64,000 nt of DNA from Cepaea nemoralis (taxonomy: Eukaryota; Mollusca; Gastropoda; Stylommatophora; Helicidae), in assembly GCA_014155875.1 (NCBI GenBank), contig JACEFZ010022420.1, forward strand, positions 234,980-298,979, written 5' to 3'. Positions 46,690 through 58,215 of this stretch are shown piece after piece. A program made the translations under genes and the position numbers. Under the pieces are notes generated by a model. That model was given only the letters and a program-made list of their open reading frames with translations. It did not search any database and was not told the origin of the DNA. Position 1 is the stretch's first letter. The number at the start of each line of letters is the position of its first letter.

Positions 46690-46990
46690 CATCATCATCA
46701 CGTGACCTGTCAACACGCATAGGCGCGCATGTCTCTCCATAGATCTCGGTCCTTTATGACTGGATCAACTCTGCTGATGACATTCCTCCATGCTACCGTC
46801 ACAGTCCATCCAGCATAGTATCTCTCGGTCCTCGGTGTTCTGGATCAACTCTGTTAATGAATTTGCTCCTTGCCACTGTCACAGTCCACCCAGCATAGTA
46901 TCTCTCGGGCTGCCTCATCTTCTTCTCCCACTTATCTCTTCCACATTATTATGGAATATACAGAGTTTTGGATGAGGGGACAGTGAGACG
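46690..46990 (-). mobile_element. LINE B 3' fragment with internal duplication
   Basis: GGATCAACTCTGCTGATGAC followed by ATTCCTCCATGC...CAGTCCATCCAGCATAG, and again GGATCAACTCTGTTAATGAA...CAGTCCACCCAGCATAG: the same ~80-bp segment appears twice. On the minus strand it reads the MLDGL..W.GG..S.EL(I)Q region of LINE B. Confidence 0.7.
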
Positions 46991-47019
46991 CGCAGTTTCA
47001 TAATTGCCCGACACACTGA

Positions 47020-47130
47020 GTCTAGGGTTCCAAATCTGCAGCGGGTGATTTCTCTGGCATGAGGCGTCTGCCGTTCAGAAAACATGGCAAACTACTGAAC
47101 TAGCATTGCCTGGTAAATCACAAACAGCGA
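47020..47130 (+). mobile_element. SINE family F core fragment
   Basis: GGTTCCAAATCTGC, then CAGAAAACATGGCAAACTAC and TGAACTAGCATTGCC with AAATCACAAACAGCG. Degraded. Confidence 0.55.
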
Positions 47131-47284
47131 AATAATGGGTACAGAAGGATTTTGTGTTGTAAAGCAAGAAGTATTATGCTTAGATACTCCTTTTGTTATC
47201 TTTAAGGGATACAGGAGCATCTATAGAGATAATTATTTTACACTGATGGTGGTCCTTAACCATATCCAAACATCCCATAGTTTT

Positions 47285-47405
47285 GTTAAACACACAATGG
47301 GAAGTGGGGCGTTGGAAAACATTGTGACGACGGGAAAGAGAAGCGGTACAAGAGGCAGAGGTAGACCAAGAGACATGAAACTGGATGAACTGAAACGGTA
47401 GGAAA
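47285..47405 (+). mobile_element. LINE B fragment
   Basis: The frame reads HTMGSGALENIVTTGKRSG and TRGRGRPRDMKLDELKR, then stops. It ends abruptly without a simple-repeat tail. Confidence 0.72.
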
Positions 47406-47499
47406 TACCACATGTTTAATATATCACTAAACGTGACCTACCATTTGGACAGAAGGACGATATATCACCATACAAGTGTCATCGTGTTATTTGTTTGAT

Positions 47500-47745
47500 T
47501 GATTGATTGACAGATTGATCTAGGAACCGACATAACAGCATTCGGGGCATTCCCATAGGCGCTCCGTCCCCATCCTCAACAGCCAGCGAAGAGTCCCAAC
47601 ACCAAAAGTACCAATAGCAATCTGATTATATATCCGTCTCGCCCTTCCTCTGAGCGTCGGGCGTCGGCCAGATCCCCTCGTCACTCTTCGCTGCCTCATT
47701 CTTGCCAGACCATGATGATCCATTTGCTCCTCCGAGGTGTACACG
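47500..47745 (-). mobile_element. Dispersed repeat with conserved C-terminal peptide, copy 2
   Basis: The minus-strand frame ends with IYNQIAIGTFGVGTLRWLLR and MGTERLWECPECC before the stop, matching 16,664-16,948. It is followed by a (TCAA)n tail at 47,495-47,512. Upstream it reads ARMRQRRVTRGSGRR. The conservation over ~40 residues in two diverged copies suggests the 3' end of a LINE coding region. Confidence 0.62.
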
Positions 47746-48352
47746 TTGCCATATAGCTATTACAGCAACACAGGATAGAGAGAGAGGATAAAGGGATTTT
47801 TCCTAAGTATGCACCAAAGTGGATAGTGCACAAAGAAACTAAGGGAGACGAGATACGTCACACGACAACAAAGAAAGATACGCTGTGGTGCCATCTTTGA
47901 GACAGGATGTGTTTTTCGATTGTGGCTCAAAATTCATGTGGCAATTGGATATTTGAATGCAAGCGTACTTGATCTTCAAGTTGGATAACAAGAGGAAGCA
48001 TTTGTTGAGAAGAAACTGTGGAGCTAAGAACTGTGGATTGAAAACCTAGATGAATCTATCATGAACGTAACGGCAAGGATCGAAAGAGCGGTGGAATGGA
48101 AATAGGCTGGGCGTTGAGGTGAAGGTTGTAGGCATTAACCAGATTAACTGTGGATACGTAGATAGATGTTGTCCCGGTGGACGGGAGCTCTATAGTGACA
48201 CTGAAATTGTATGTTCTTATGCTGCAACACCGAATAAAAAGGTGTTAAATCTTCACCGGAGCCACGTCGTTATTTCATTATCTAATTCATTGCGTGAGAG
48301 ACTTGGTTGGTGTTACTGTTAATGAGCCAAGATAAATACCTCGTGTAGATTT
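47746..48352. other. No gene recognised
   Basis: Short frames only. There is no domain or repeat that I can name. Confidence 0.4.
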
Positions 48353-48720
48353 TCAATTTGTTATATTACGGCACAGCCAAAGTCCATCTACATTGAGGCA
48401 CACGTGCTCCCACAAGACCGCAACCACGTCTGCTTTGTCACGCATCAATACTCCACCAAGTTTTGCAGCGCCAGCCAATCTTTCCGCCTGTTTATTCCCC
48501 AGCACACCAGAATGCCCCGGAGTAAAGATCCAGACGATGCTTGTCACCCGTGACTTCCGAAGCGAAGCAAGCCACTCTGCACGAAGCTTGCCTGTCCTCA
48601 CCCTACTCAGAATTCTTTCTGAGTCAGTTACAATCACGATGTGTGTGTATGTGTGTGTATCGTATTCGCCATCCAGCGAAAAGCTGCACTGTCCCCCTCC
48701 ACCTCCATTCTTAAGCTAGA
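48353..48720 (-). pseudogene. LINE RNase H domain fragment
   Basis: The minus-strand frame has SAAFRWMA, IVIVTDSERILSRVRTGKL (catalytic Asp in VTDSE), AEWLASLRKS and IFTPGHSGVLGNKQAERLAG (the GHSGVxGNxxAD motif with the final Asp changed to Glu). It is broken at a CACACA/TGTGTG stretch near 48,640. Confidence 0.85.
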
Positions 48721-48804
48721 TGTTGTGGTATCATATGCTGCGACAGATGGAGCATAAGTGAGGTTATTCTACCGCTCTGTGTTTGCTATGCAAGTCAAAG
48801 GGGT

Positions 48805-48967
48805 CTGCGTGGCCGCCGGGCTAAATGCGCTTACATTACCGGTGCACTGACTGCGGGGTATCGGGTGCATTCCACAGGCCGGTCAGTTGGACTTACACGT
48901 TGACTTTTCTTTCAAACAACGGCAAGCGTCTGAACTTAAACTTGCTGAGAAAACCAATCTGGGATTG
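48805..48967 (+). mobile_element. SINE, tRNA-like head plus shared core
   Basis: GGTCTGCGTGGCCGCCGGGC (A box), ...GGTCAGTTGGACTTACACG and AAACAACGGCAAGCGTCTGA with AACTTAAACTTGCTGAG. It directly precedes another SINE head at 48,968. Confidence 0.65.
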
Positions 48968-49197
48968 GTCAGCGTGGCCGAATGGATAAATGCGCTCGTT
49001 CTTAAAGATTCCGTGTGCCGATGCCGAGGTAGCGGGTTCAACTCCTACACGGTCAGTAGGACTAAAATTTTGACTTCTTGTCCTTGACTTGGGGACGTAA
49101 ATTACAAGTGCCTCAGACGTCGGAGTGGGTTCGCCTGATGGCGAGGGACACTAGTAACGGGGAAAGATAATCCACACGCACAAATCAGTCCAGGGCA
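48968..49197 (+). mobile_element. SINE family E, most complete copy
   Basis: The head GGTCAGCGTGGCCGAATGGA carries a clear A box and GCGGGTTCAACTCCTACACG the B box. The body runs through GGACTAAAATTTTGACTTCT, CGGAGTGGGTTCGCCTGATG, GCGAGGGACACTAGTAACGG and GATAATCCACACGCAC. Inverted copies are at 13,890-14,060 and 63,500-63,690. Confidence 0.8.
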
Positions 49198-49239
49198 CTA
49201 GATGTAGGAGCATATGGATGGACTATGCTTGAGGCCGAA

Positions 49240-51620
49240 GCGAGCAAATGAAGAAGAAAAATTGGAAAAGAAAAAACACAAACCTATCACTTGAGGTGAT
49301 CGCAACGTCCTCAAACAGAACATACAAATGTGTAAAGCGAGCAAATGAAGAAGAAAAGCGAGCAAATGAAGAAGAAAAGCGAGCAAATGAAGAAGAAAAG
49401 CGAGCAAATGAAGAAGAAAAGCGAGCAAATGAAGAAGAAAAATTGGAAAACAAAAAACAAAAACTATCACTTGAGGTGATCGCAGCTTCCTCAAACAGAA
49501 CATACAAATGTGTAAAGCGAGCAAATGAAGAAGAAAAGCGAGCAAATGAAGAAGAAAAGCGAGCAAATGAAGAAGAAAAGCGAGCAAATGAAGAAGAAAA
49601 ATTGGAAAACAAAAAACAAAAACTATCACTTGAGGTGATCGCAACGTCCTCAAACAGAACATACAAATGTGTAAAGCGAGCAAATGAAGAAGAAAAGCGA
49701 GCAAATGAAGAAGAAAAGCGAGCAAATGAAGAAGAAAAGCGAGCAAATGAAGAAGACAAATTGGAAAACAAAAAACAAAAACTATCACTTGAGGTGACCG
49801 CAGCGTCCTCAAACAGAACATACAAATGTGTAAAGCGAGCAAATGAAGAAGAAAAGCGAGCAAATGAAGAAGAAAAGCGAGCAAATGAAGAAGAAAATTG
49901 GAAAACAAAAAAACAAAAACTATCATTTGAGGTGATCGCAGCGTCCTCAAACAGAACATACAAATGTGTAAAGCGAGCAAATGAAGAAGAAAAGCGAGCA
50001 AATGAAGAAGAAAAGCGAGCAAATGAAGAAGAAAAGCGAGCAAATGAAGAAGAAAAATTGGAAAACAAAAAACAAAAACTATCACTTGAGGTGATCGCAA
50101 CGTCCTCAAAAAGAACATACAAATGTGTAAAGCGAGCAAATGAAGAAGAAAAGCGAGCAAATGAAGAAGAAAAGCGAGCAAATGAAGAAGAAAAGCAAGC
50201 AAATGAAGAAGAAAAATTGGAAAACAAACAACAAAAACTATCACTTGAGGTGATCGCAACGTCCTCAAACAGAACATACAAATGTGTAAAGCGAGCAAAT
50301 GAAGAAGAACAGCGAGCAAATGAAGAAGAAAAGCGAGCAAATGAAGAAGAAAAGCGAGCAAATGAAGAAGAAAAATTGGAAAACAAAAAACAAAAACTAT
50401 CACTTGAGGTGACCGCAACGTCCTCAAACAGAACATACAAATGTGTAAAGCGAGCAAATGAAGAAGAAAAGCGAGCAAATGAAGAAGAAAGGCGAGCAAA
50501 TGAAGAAGAAAATTGGAAAACAAAAAACAAAAACTATCATTTGAGGTGATCGCAACGTCCTCAAACAGAACATACAAATGTGTAAAGCGAGCAAATGAAA
50601 AAAAAAGCGAGCAAATGAAGAAGAAAAGCAAGCAAATGAAGAAGAAAAATTGGAAAACAAAAAACAAAAACTATCACTTGAGGTGATCGCAACGTCCTCA
50701 AACAGAACATACAAATGTGTAAAGCGAGCAAATGAAGAAGAAAAGCGAGCAAATGAAGAAGAAAAGCGAGCAAATGAAGACGAAAAGCGAGCAAATGAAG
50801 AAGAAAAATTGGAAAACAAAAAACAAAAACTATCACTTGCGGTGATCGCAACGTCCTCAAACAGAACATACAAATGTGTAAAGCGAGCAAATGAAGAAGA
50901 AAAATTGGAAAACAAAAAACAAAAACTATCACTTGAGGTGATCGCAACGTCCTCAAACAGAACATACAAATGTGTAAAGCGAGCAAATGAAGAAGAAAAG
51001 CGAGCAAATGAAGAAGAAAAGCGACCAAATGAAGAAGAAAAGCGAGCAAATGAAGAAGAAAAATTGGAAAACAAAAAACAAAAACTATCACTTGAGGTGA
51101 TCGCAACGTCCTCAAACAGAACATACAAATGTGTAAAGCGAGCAAATGAAGAAGAAAAGCGAGCAAATGAAGAAGAAAAGCGAGCAAATGAAGAAGAAAA
51201 GCGAGCAAATGAAGAAGAAAAATTGGAAAACCAAAAAACAAAATCTATCACTTGAGGTGATCGCAACGTCTTCAAACAGAACATACAAATGTGTAAAGCG
51301 AGCAAATGAAGAAGAAAAGCGAGCAAATGAAGAAGAAAAGCGAGCAAATGAAGAAGAAAAGCGAGCAAATGAAGAAGAAAAATTGGAAAACAAAAACCAA
51401 AAACTATCACTTGAGGTGATCGCAACGTCCTCAAACAGAACATACAAATGTGTAAAGCGAGCAAATGAAGAAGAAAAGCGAGCAAATGAAGAAGAAAAAT
51501 TGGAAAACAAAAAACAAAAACTATCACTTGAGGTGATGGCAACGTCCTCAAACAGAACATACAAATGTGTAAAGCGAGCAAATGAAGAAGAAAAGCGAGC
51601 AAATGAAGAAGAAAAATTGG
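49240..51620. repeat. 96-bp-type satellite domain with 21-bp sub-repeats
   Basis: Each unit has a constant part (TATCACTTGAGGTGATCGCA, CGTCCTCAAACAGAACATAC, AAATGTGTAAAG) and one to five copies of GCGAGCAAATGAAGAAGAAAA (21 bp). The basic unit of 32 codons plus multiples of 7 keeps one plus-strand frame open: 433 codons at 49,248-50,549 and 201 at 50,650-51,255. It encodes a charged RANEEEK-rich sequence resembling coiled coil. I favour satellite over gene, since there is no promoter, start context or non-repeat flank. Confidence 0.9.
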
Positions 51621-54312
51621 AAAAGAAATAACACAAACTATCACTTGAGGTGATGGCAACGTCCTCAAACAGAACATACAAATGTGTAAAGCGAGCAAAT
51701 GAAGAAGAAAAGCGAGCAAATGAAGAAGAAAAATTGGAAAAGAAAAAACACAAACCTATCACTTGAGGTGATGGCAACGTCCTCAAACAGAACATACAAA
51801 TGTGTAAAGCGAGCAAATGAAGAAGAAAAGCGAGCAAATGAAGAAGAAAAATTGGAAAAGAAAAAACACAAACCTATCACTTGAGGTGATGGCAACGTCC
51901 TCAAACAGAACATACAAATGTGTAAAGCGAGCAAATGAAGAAGAAAAATTGGAAAAGAAAAAACACGAACCTATCACTTGAGGTGATGGCAACGTCCTCA
52001 AACAGAACATACAAATGTGTAAAGCGAGCAAATGAAGAAGAAAAATTGGAAAACAAAAAACACAAACCTATCACTTGAGGTGATGGCAACGTCCTCAAAC
52101 AGAACATACAAATGTGTAAAGCGAGCAAATGAAGAAGAAAAATTGGAAAACAAAAAACACAAACCTATCACTTGAGGTGATGGCAACGTCCTCAAACAGA
52201 ACATACAAATGTGTAAAGCGAGCAAATGAAGAAGAAAAATTGGAAAACAAAAAACACAAACCTATCACTTGAGGTGATGGCAACGTCCTCAAACAGAACA
52301 TACAAATGTGTAAAGCGAGCAAATGAAGAAGAAAAGCGAGCAAATGAAGAAGAAAAATTGGAAAAGAAAAAACACAAACCTATCACTTGAGGTGATGGCA
52401 ACGTCCTCAAACAGAACATACAAATGTGTAAAGCGAGCAAATGAAGAAGAAAAATTGGAAAAGAAAAAACACAAACCTATCACTTGAGGTGATGGCAACG
52501 TCCTCAAACAGAACATACAAATGTGTAAAGCGAGCAAATGAAGAAGAAAAATTGGAAAAGAAAAAACACAAACCTATCACTTGAGGTGATGGCAACGTCC
52601 TCAAACAGAACATACAAATGTGTAAAGCGAGCAAATGAAGAAGAAAAATTGGAAAACAAAAACACAAACCTATCACTTGAGGTGATGGCAACGTCCTCAA
52701 ACAGAACATACAATGTGTAAAGCGAGCAAATGAAGAAGAAAAATTGGAAAACAAAAAACACAAACCTATCACTTGAGGTGATGGCAACGTCCTCAAACAG
52801 AACATACAAATGTGTAAAGCGAGCAAAATGAAGAAGAAAAGCGAGCAAATGAAGAAGAAAAATTGGAAAAGAAAAAACACAAACCTATCACTTGAGGTGA
52901 TGGCAACGTCCTCAAACAGAACATACAAATGTGTAAAGCGAGCAAATGAAGAAGAAAAATTGGAAAAGAAAAAACACAAACCTATCACTTGAGGTGATGG
53001 CAACGTCCTCAAACAGAACATACAAATGTGTAAAGCGAGCAAATGAAGAAGAAAAATTGGAAAAGAAAAACACGAACCTATCACTTGAGGTGATGGCAAC
53101 GTCCTCAAACAGAACATACAAATGTGTAAAGCGAGCAAATGAAGAAGAAAAATTGGAAAACAAAAAACACAAACCTATCACTTGAGGTGATGGCAACGTC
53201 CTCAACAGAACATACAAATGTGTAAAGCGAGCAAATGAAGAAGAAAAATTGGAAAACAAAAACACAAACCTATCACTTGAGGTGATGGCAACGTCCTCAA
53301 ACAGAACATACAAATGTGTAAAGCGAGCAAATGAAGAAGAAAAATTGGAAAACAAAAAACACAAACCTATCACTTGAGGTGATGGCAACGTCCTCAAACA
53401 GAACATACAAATGTGTAAAGCGAGCAAATGAAGAAGAAAAGCGAGCAAATGAAGAAGAAAAATTGGAAAAGAAAAAACACAAACCTATCACTTGAGGTGA
53501 TGGCAACGTCCTCAAACAGAACATACAAATGTGTAAAGCGAGCAAATGAAGAAGAAAAATTGGAAAAGAAAAAACACAAACCTATCACTTGAGGTGATGG
53601 CAACGTCCTCAAACAGAACATACAAATGTGTAAAGCGAGCAAATGAAGAAGAAAAATTGGAAAAGAAAAAACACAAACCTTTCACTTGAGGTGATGGCAA
53701 CGTCCTCAAACAGAACATACAAATGTGTAAAGCGAGCAAATGAAGAAGAAAAATTGGAAAAGAAAAAACACAAACCTATCACTTGAGGTGATGGCAACGT
53801 CCTCAAACAGAACATACAAATGTGTAAAGCGAGCAAATGAAGAAGAAAAATTGGAAAAGAAAAAACACAAACCTATCACTTGAGGTGATGGCAACGTCCT
53901 CAAACAGAAAATACAAATGTGTAAAGCGAGCAAATGAAGAAGAAAAATTGGAAAAGAAAAAACACAAACCTATCACTTGAGGTGATGGCAACGTCCTCAA
54001 ACAGAACATACACATGTGTAAAGCGAGCAAATGAAGAAGAAAAATTGGAAAAGAAAAAACACAAACCTATCACTTGAGGTGATGGCAACGTCCTCAAACA
54101 GAACATACAAATGTGTAAAGCGAGCAAATGAAGAAGAAAAATTGGAAAAGAAAAACACAAACCTATCACTTGAGGTGATGGCAACGTCCTCAAACAGAAC
54201 ATACAAATGTGTAAAGCGAGCAAATGAAGAAGAAAAATTGGAAAAGAAAAAACACAAACCTATCACTTGAGGTGATGGCAACGTCCTCAAACAGAACATA
54301 CAAATGTGTAAA
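51621..54312. repeat. 97-bp satellite domain
   Basis: About 26 units of the same family, mostly with a single 21-bp sub-repeat, and with AAACACAAACCTATCACTTG in place of AAACAAAAACTATCACTTG. The extra base makes the period 97, so no frame spans units. Unit starts recur at 51,901, 51,998, 52,095 and 52,192. The array ends at GTGTAAACGTCAG (54,304-54,316). Confidence 0.93.
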
Positions 54313-54417
54313 CGTCAGTCACTGCCATTGTGAGGGCAGCACTATAACTGCCATCTGTCATCTACCGCCTACAGCACCTTGCCGTGTAGGAAAAGGAGGG
54401 GGGCGGGGGTTGTGCCT

Positions 54418-54566
54418 GAATAATTAAGGCCGCCTAGTCGGTGCAGTCGAAGCCAACTTGCAGGTTAGGACTTTCTTTTTGTCCCCGACAGAAAAAAATA
54501 ATCCACACCTAACCGAGGATTCGAACCCAAGTCTCCCGAAGGAGAATCCGACATTCTAGCCACTCA
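54418..54566 (-). mobile_element. SINE family 1 copy
   Basis: AATTAAGGCCGCCTAGTCGG at the left and, on the minus strand, GAGTGGCTAGAATGTCGG with B box GGTTCGAATCC. It matches 20,925-21,085. Confidence 0.78.
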
Positions 54567-54965
54567 GTTTAGTTTAGTTTAGTCGACGGATCAACATCAC
54601 AGCACACGGGTGTAACCCATAAGTGCTCCGCTTTACTCCTAACTAAAACCTGAGTCCGGAGAATCTCAGCTCAGTGCATGAACTCCGTAGCACCGGCGAG
54701 GATCCTGAAATACTTTGGGCAGATTTTTAACTCGAAATTTGGTTAGGCTACTCTTTTTCCATTTCCAACTGCCAAGGTATTTTTTTGTTTTTTATGTTCG
54801 CAACAATACACACGGGCGTCCGATCTCACTACCCAGAGACCGGGGGAAATTTTGTTACTAGAAGTCCACGTGAAAAAATCCCGGCCCTCACCGGGGCTTG
54901 AACCAGGAACCTCCAGCACTCGAAGCGGACACCATATCTCGAGACCACTTAGCCCCTGTTTTTCT
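54567..54965 (-). mobile_element. tRNA-derived SINE, second family
   Basis: The minus strand from about 54,957 reads AGGGGCTAAGTGGTCTCGAG and, after ~35 bases, GGTTCCTGGTTCAAGCCCCG (B box). The body runs down to about 54,640. A (TTTAG)n run at 54,567-54,583 separates it from the previous SINE. The tRNA-like head is well kept. Confidence 0.68.
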
Positions 54966-55190
54966 AGCCACTCACCCAGACTATAATGACGAGCACAGAA
55001 TACACAGGACAACATGAAATAAACAAACACGGAAAGCTCCATGGTGATCGGAGGATTGGATCTCCAGACGTTACAAGACGCCTTTAAATGAAAACCGTAA
55101 AAGTGTGCTAGAAATTACAATAACCATGCCATCGTCTTGTAACCTGTGTATATTATTGTTAAGGATGTTAAGCTTTGGTCGATTACTGGT
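54966..55190. other. No gene recognised
   Basis: Non-coding sequence with no identified repeat. Confidence 0.4.
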
Positions 55191-55194
55191 CTAG

Positions 55195-55470
55195 GATTGT
55201 AGCTCCTACAGGCGGACAGTTAGAGCATTGCTTTGCTGATCCAGCAGCTTCTGCAGCTTGTCTTGTTTCAGATGTACAGGTGTTACCTTTCCTCTGGAGT
55301 AAACTGGGCTGGCCGAGAGATTGATCATGCTGCATAGACAAGACATGGCCTCTACAATTCAGCCCAGACTTTGTACTAATGAGAGATATAATTCCATCCC
55401 TGTTCACCGCTATGGGTTTTGGTTATGATGCCCTATTTTAAAGCATAACGGAACAAACGACGCTCTAGCC
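55195..55470 (+). mobile_element. SINE family G, copy 2
   Basis: GACAGTTAGAGCATTGCTTT resembles the tRNA-like head. CATGGCCTCTACAATTCAGC, ATATAATTCCATCCCTG and AAGCATAACGGAACAAACGA match the blocks of 29,553-29,816 in order. It is strongly diverged. Confidence 0.65.
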
Positions 55471-55965
55471 AAACAGGAAGGTGCACGAAACAAATTGAAT
55501 TTTCAAGCCAACATTTTTTACACACATAATGCAACATCATTGAACGGCCATAATGAACTGCATCAGCTTCGTGTTATGCTAACATCACTGGCGTACGTGA
55601 GCTTGTGAATGCATGCTCTTTTCCCTTTCATCTTTCCTACTCCCGTCAAAACGATCTTAGTTTGATCTGACCTTCATCATTTCCACGTGTGTCTTTCGTT
55701 TCCCCGTTTCGTGTTTCTTCCTTCCTTCTGCAAGAGCTTACTGCGCGCCATCCTGTTTACTTTCTGCAGAGCTGGCGACAGATACCACTGCTGGAAAGAA
55801 GTATAACTACATTTACCCCATCATTTTTGTTCCCAGCGTTTGGCTTATCTAAGGCGCGCACAAATGCGATAAATATTTGCAAACATTTGAGTCATACATT
55901 TTCGGAGTCAGGGTTAAAATAAAAAAAAGTGTCTGCTTAGCAGTTATTACAGTTCTGGGAGTCAT
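55471..55965. other. No gene recognised
   Basis: The 77-codon frame at 55,689-55,922 shows no known domain. I see nothing else. Confidence 0.4.
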
Positions 55966-55967
55966 CA

Positions 55968-56312
55968 CCGAATGCCTTGCCGGCTGGCGTGGGCGATCAT
56001 GCTTCTCCATAAACAACGATCTCAGACATCATGGATACATGTGTTGACTCCCGTGCCATGTCACAAGACTGTCAAGAATCTTCTCACGCTGTCGTCCTCT
56101 ATCTCTCTGTCCGCAAATATTTCCGGTTGTCACAATATGTTCCAGTGCTTGTCTTCTCATAACGTGGCCAAAAAACGAAGACTACCTCTTTCTGATGCTT
56201 GTGAGAAGTTGTCTTTGTGAATCAGCTTCCCTTAAAACGTCCTGATTGCTCATTTTGGCTGTCCAATTAATTTTCAACATTATTCTATAAAACCAAATTT
56301 CCAAGGCTTCCA
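55968..56312 (-). pseudogene. LINE 3' fragment related to A/B
   Basis: The minus-strand reading has FFGHVMRR-like and CDNRKYL-like pieces from CTTCTCATAACGTGGCCAAA and GGTTGTCACAATATGTTCCA. Farther on, TCCTGATTGCTCATTTTGGC and TGGAAATTTGGTTTTATAG-type sequence is diverged from LINE A and B. Many stops. Confidence 0.6.
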
Positions 56313-56379
56313 GGGATTTATTTATTTATTGTCTATTTATTTATTTTTTTTTGGGGGGGGGGGGAGGGTAGGGGTTATT

Positions 56380-56720
56380 ACAGTGACATAAAGGGTTAGA
56401 GCGCTAGCCTGCTGATTCGGTGGTCTGAGTTCCATCCCCAGCGGGGGCAGGATTAGTTCTACCGACACGTACGGCTCTGGGGTGGAATCAGCCTTATAAA
56501 ATGGGTACCAGACCAGACAATGCTGGGATATTTGAGAATTGTCTGGGAAGGAAAGACGGCATGGGAGGGACTGACTTTTCCATTTCTTGTGTCTCGCGCT
56601 AGAATATGCGAAGGTCAGGCAATTCACTCCTTTATCAGCAGTATCTGGTGTGGGTCAACTGTCAAGGCCGTCACACGTGAAGGTGAAGTCGCTGAAAGCA
56701 TGACCACGACCCCCCGACTC
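56380..56720 (+). mobile_element. tRNA-derived SINE
   Basis: AAAGGGTTAGAGCGCTAGCC (A box) and GTCTGAGTTCCATCCCCAGC (B box) form the head, followed by a ~250-bp body with GGCTCTGGGGTGGAATCAGC and AAATGGGTACCAGACCAGAC. It is preceded by a TTTATTTATT/G-run stretch at 56,318-56,366. This is the only member of the family here. Confidence 0.68.
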
Positions 56721-56742
56721 TGACACACCAGCGACTCTAGCT

Positions 56743-57900
56743 CAGTGGAACCTCGCTTAACGAGCATAATTCGTTCCAGAATCTTACTCGTAATGCGAAA
56801 CACTCGTTAAGCGAAACAGTTTTTCCCCATACAAATTAATGTAAAATACGATAATGCGTTCCATGCCGAAAAAATACTCAAAATATTTTGTATAACGTTT
56901 ATTCAAAGAAAATTATATACACATTGTTAAGGAGCGTGATTCATCTTCCTCTTCTATCGCGGAATGAACGAACCTGAAATGAGAATTCGATTTGTAGAAA
57001 AAAAAATTGGAATAATTAATTTACAATTTATAACACATACATAATTATTTTTTACTAGAAAGCCTTCTAGAGAAATGTGTTTTTGCCGACGCTTCAGAAT
57101 TTGGTGGAAATGCGACACAGCATTATCATTAAATAAATTAGTAGCTCTCATAGCCACTGCCTTATTAGGGTGATGGTTCTCAATGTACGATGCAACAGTT
57201 TCCCATGCTTTCAGCATTTCTCTTATTGCGCCAGAAGATTGTTGGTTTGCTGTTACCTTCTCCTCCTCCTCGGACAAACTCTCCTCCACAACTTCTTGCT
57301 GTGAAACACAATGTAATTCCATAAGCTCTTCGGTGGTCAGCTCTTGGCTATGCTCTTCCACAAGCTCATCGATATCTTTGTTATCCACCTCCAGTCCCAT
57401 GATCTTGGCTAAAGACACAATCTCATTGACTACAGGCTCCACATGTACTGTCTCAAACCCCCCAAAGTCACATTCTACAACGCTCTCAAGCCAAAGCTTC
57501 TTCCAAGCAGAAGTGAGGGTTCTCTTGGTAACCCCTTCCCACGCCTTTTCGATCATCTTGAGGCAGGCAACGATGTGGAAGTGATATTTCCAAAACTCTG
57601 AGAGTGAGATTGATCCCTTCAGTCACCTCAAAACAACGCTCGAAGAGCTCTTTAGTGTAGAGCTTCTTAAAGTTAGAAATAACCTGCTGGTCCATAGTAG
57701 TGTTATGAGGCAGAAACTGGATCTTGATGAATTTAAATTCTTCAAGAAGGTCATCTTGCTCGCTGTTGCAGGCGCACAATCCGGGACTTCCCCTCCCCTC
57801 GTCACTCGTTATGCGAAACGTCACTCGTTTAGCGAATCATTTTTTTACAATTTATTTTGCTCGTTATGCGAATTACTCGTTATGAGAGGTGCTCGTTAAT
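56743..57900 (-). mobile_element. pogo/Tigger-type element, truncated
   Basis: The left end CAGTGGAACCTCGCTTAACG and the subterminal repeats of CTCGTTAAGCGAAAC / CTCGTTATGCGAA at both ends are typical of Tc1/mariner-Tigger elements. The right side reaches GAGGTGCTCGTTAA at 57,898 and lacks the terminal CGAGGTTCCACTG, being cut at the junction with a LINE A fragment. The transposase part is only the C-terminal half. Confidence 0.82.
56954..57824 (-). pseudogene. Tigger (TIGD1-like) transposase, C-terminal part
   Basis: The upper frame (57,824-57,486) has FLPHNTTMDQQVISNFKKLY, matching the PPNTTxLxQPMDQ segment near the end of the DDE domain with a deletion inside it. A frameshift near 57,550 leads to MIEKAWEGVTKRTLTSAWKK and then the acidic region EVDNKDIDELVEEHSQELT and EELMELH, all characteristic of Tigger-derived transposases. 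The DNA-binding CENP-B-like half and first catalytic Asp residues are missing. Confidence 0.88.
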
Positions 57901-58205
57901 ATAGACAGAAAAACCAATGAACAAGTCCTTCAAGAAACAAATGAAGATCGTAAGCTGACTGGAGACATTAGACGTTGACAGTCAAAATTTTTGGGTATGT
58001 TATGAGAAGAAATGATTTGGAGAACTTGGTGACAACTGGCAAGATCGAAGGGAAGAGACCAAGGGGAAGACAGAGAAGTAAACACCTGGATGGCTTAGCC
58101 ACATGGCATGGTCCAGACAGGAACACGGAGCTGATCCACGACTCTGGTGATCGAGTGAGATGGCAGAACATGACCGCCCACGCTTACCGTCATGGCACAT
58201 GATGG
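57901..58205 (+). mobile_element. LINE A 3' fragment
   Basis: AGACAGAAAAACCAATGAAC, then GAACTTGGTGACAACTGGCA, CGACTCTGGTGATCGAGTGA and the end CATGGCACATGATGGATGG. The frame 57,975-58,202 is open (NDLENLVTTGKIEGKRPRGR). Confidence 0.85.
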
Positions 58206-58215
58206 ATGGATCCAT

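Noticed and set aside
49248..50549. 433-codon open frame as a lysine/glutamate-rich coiled-coil gene
   Set aside because: The frame consists only of satellite units with a period divisible by three. The antisense strand is open over an even longer distance (489 codons), as expected from repeat structure.
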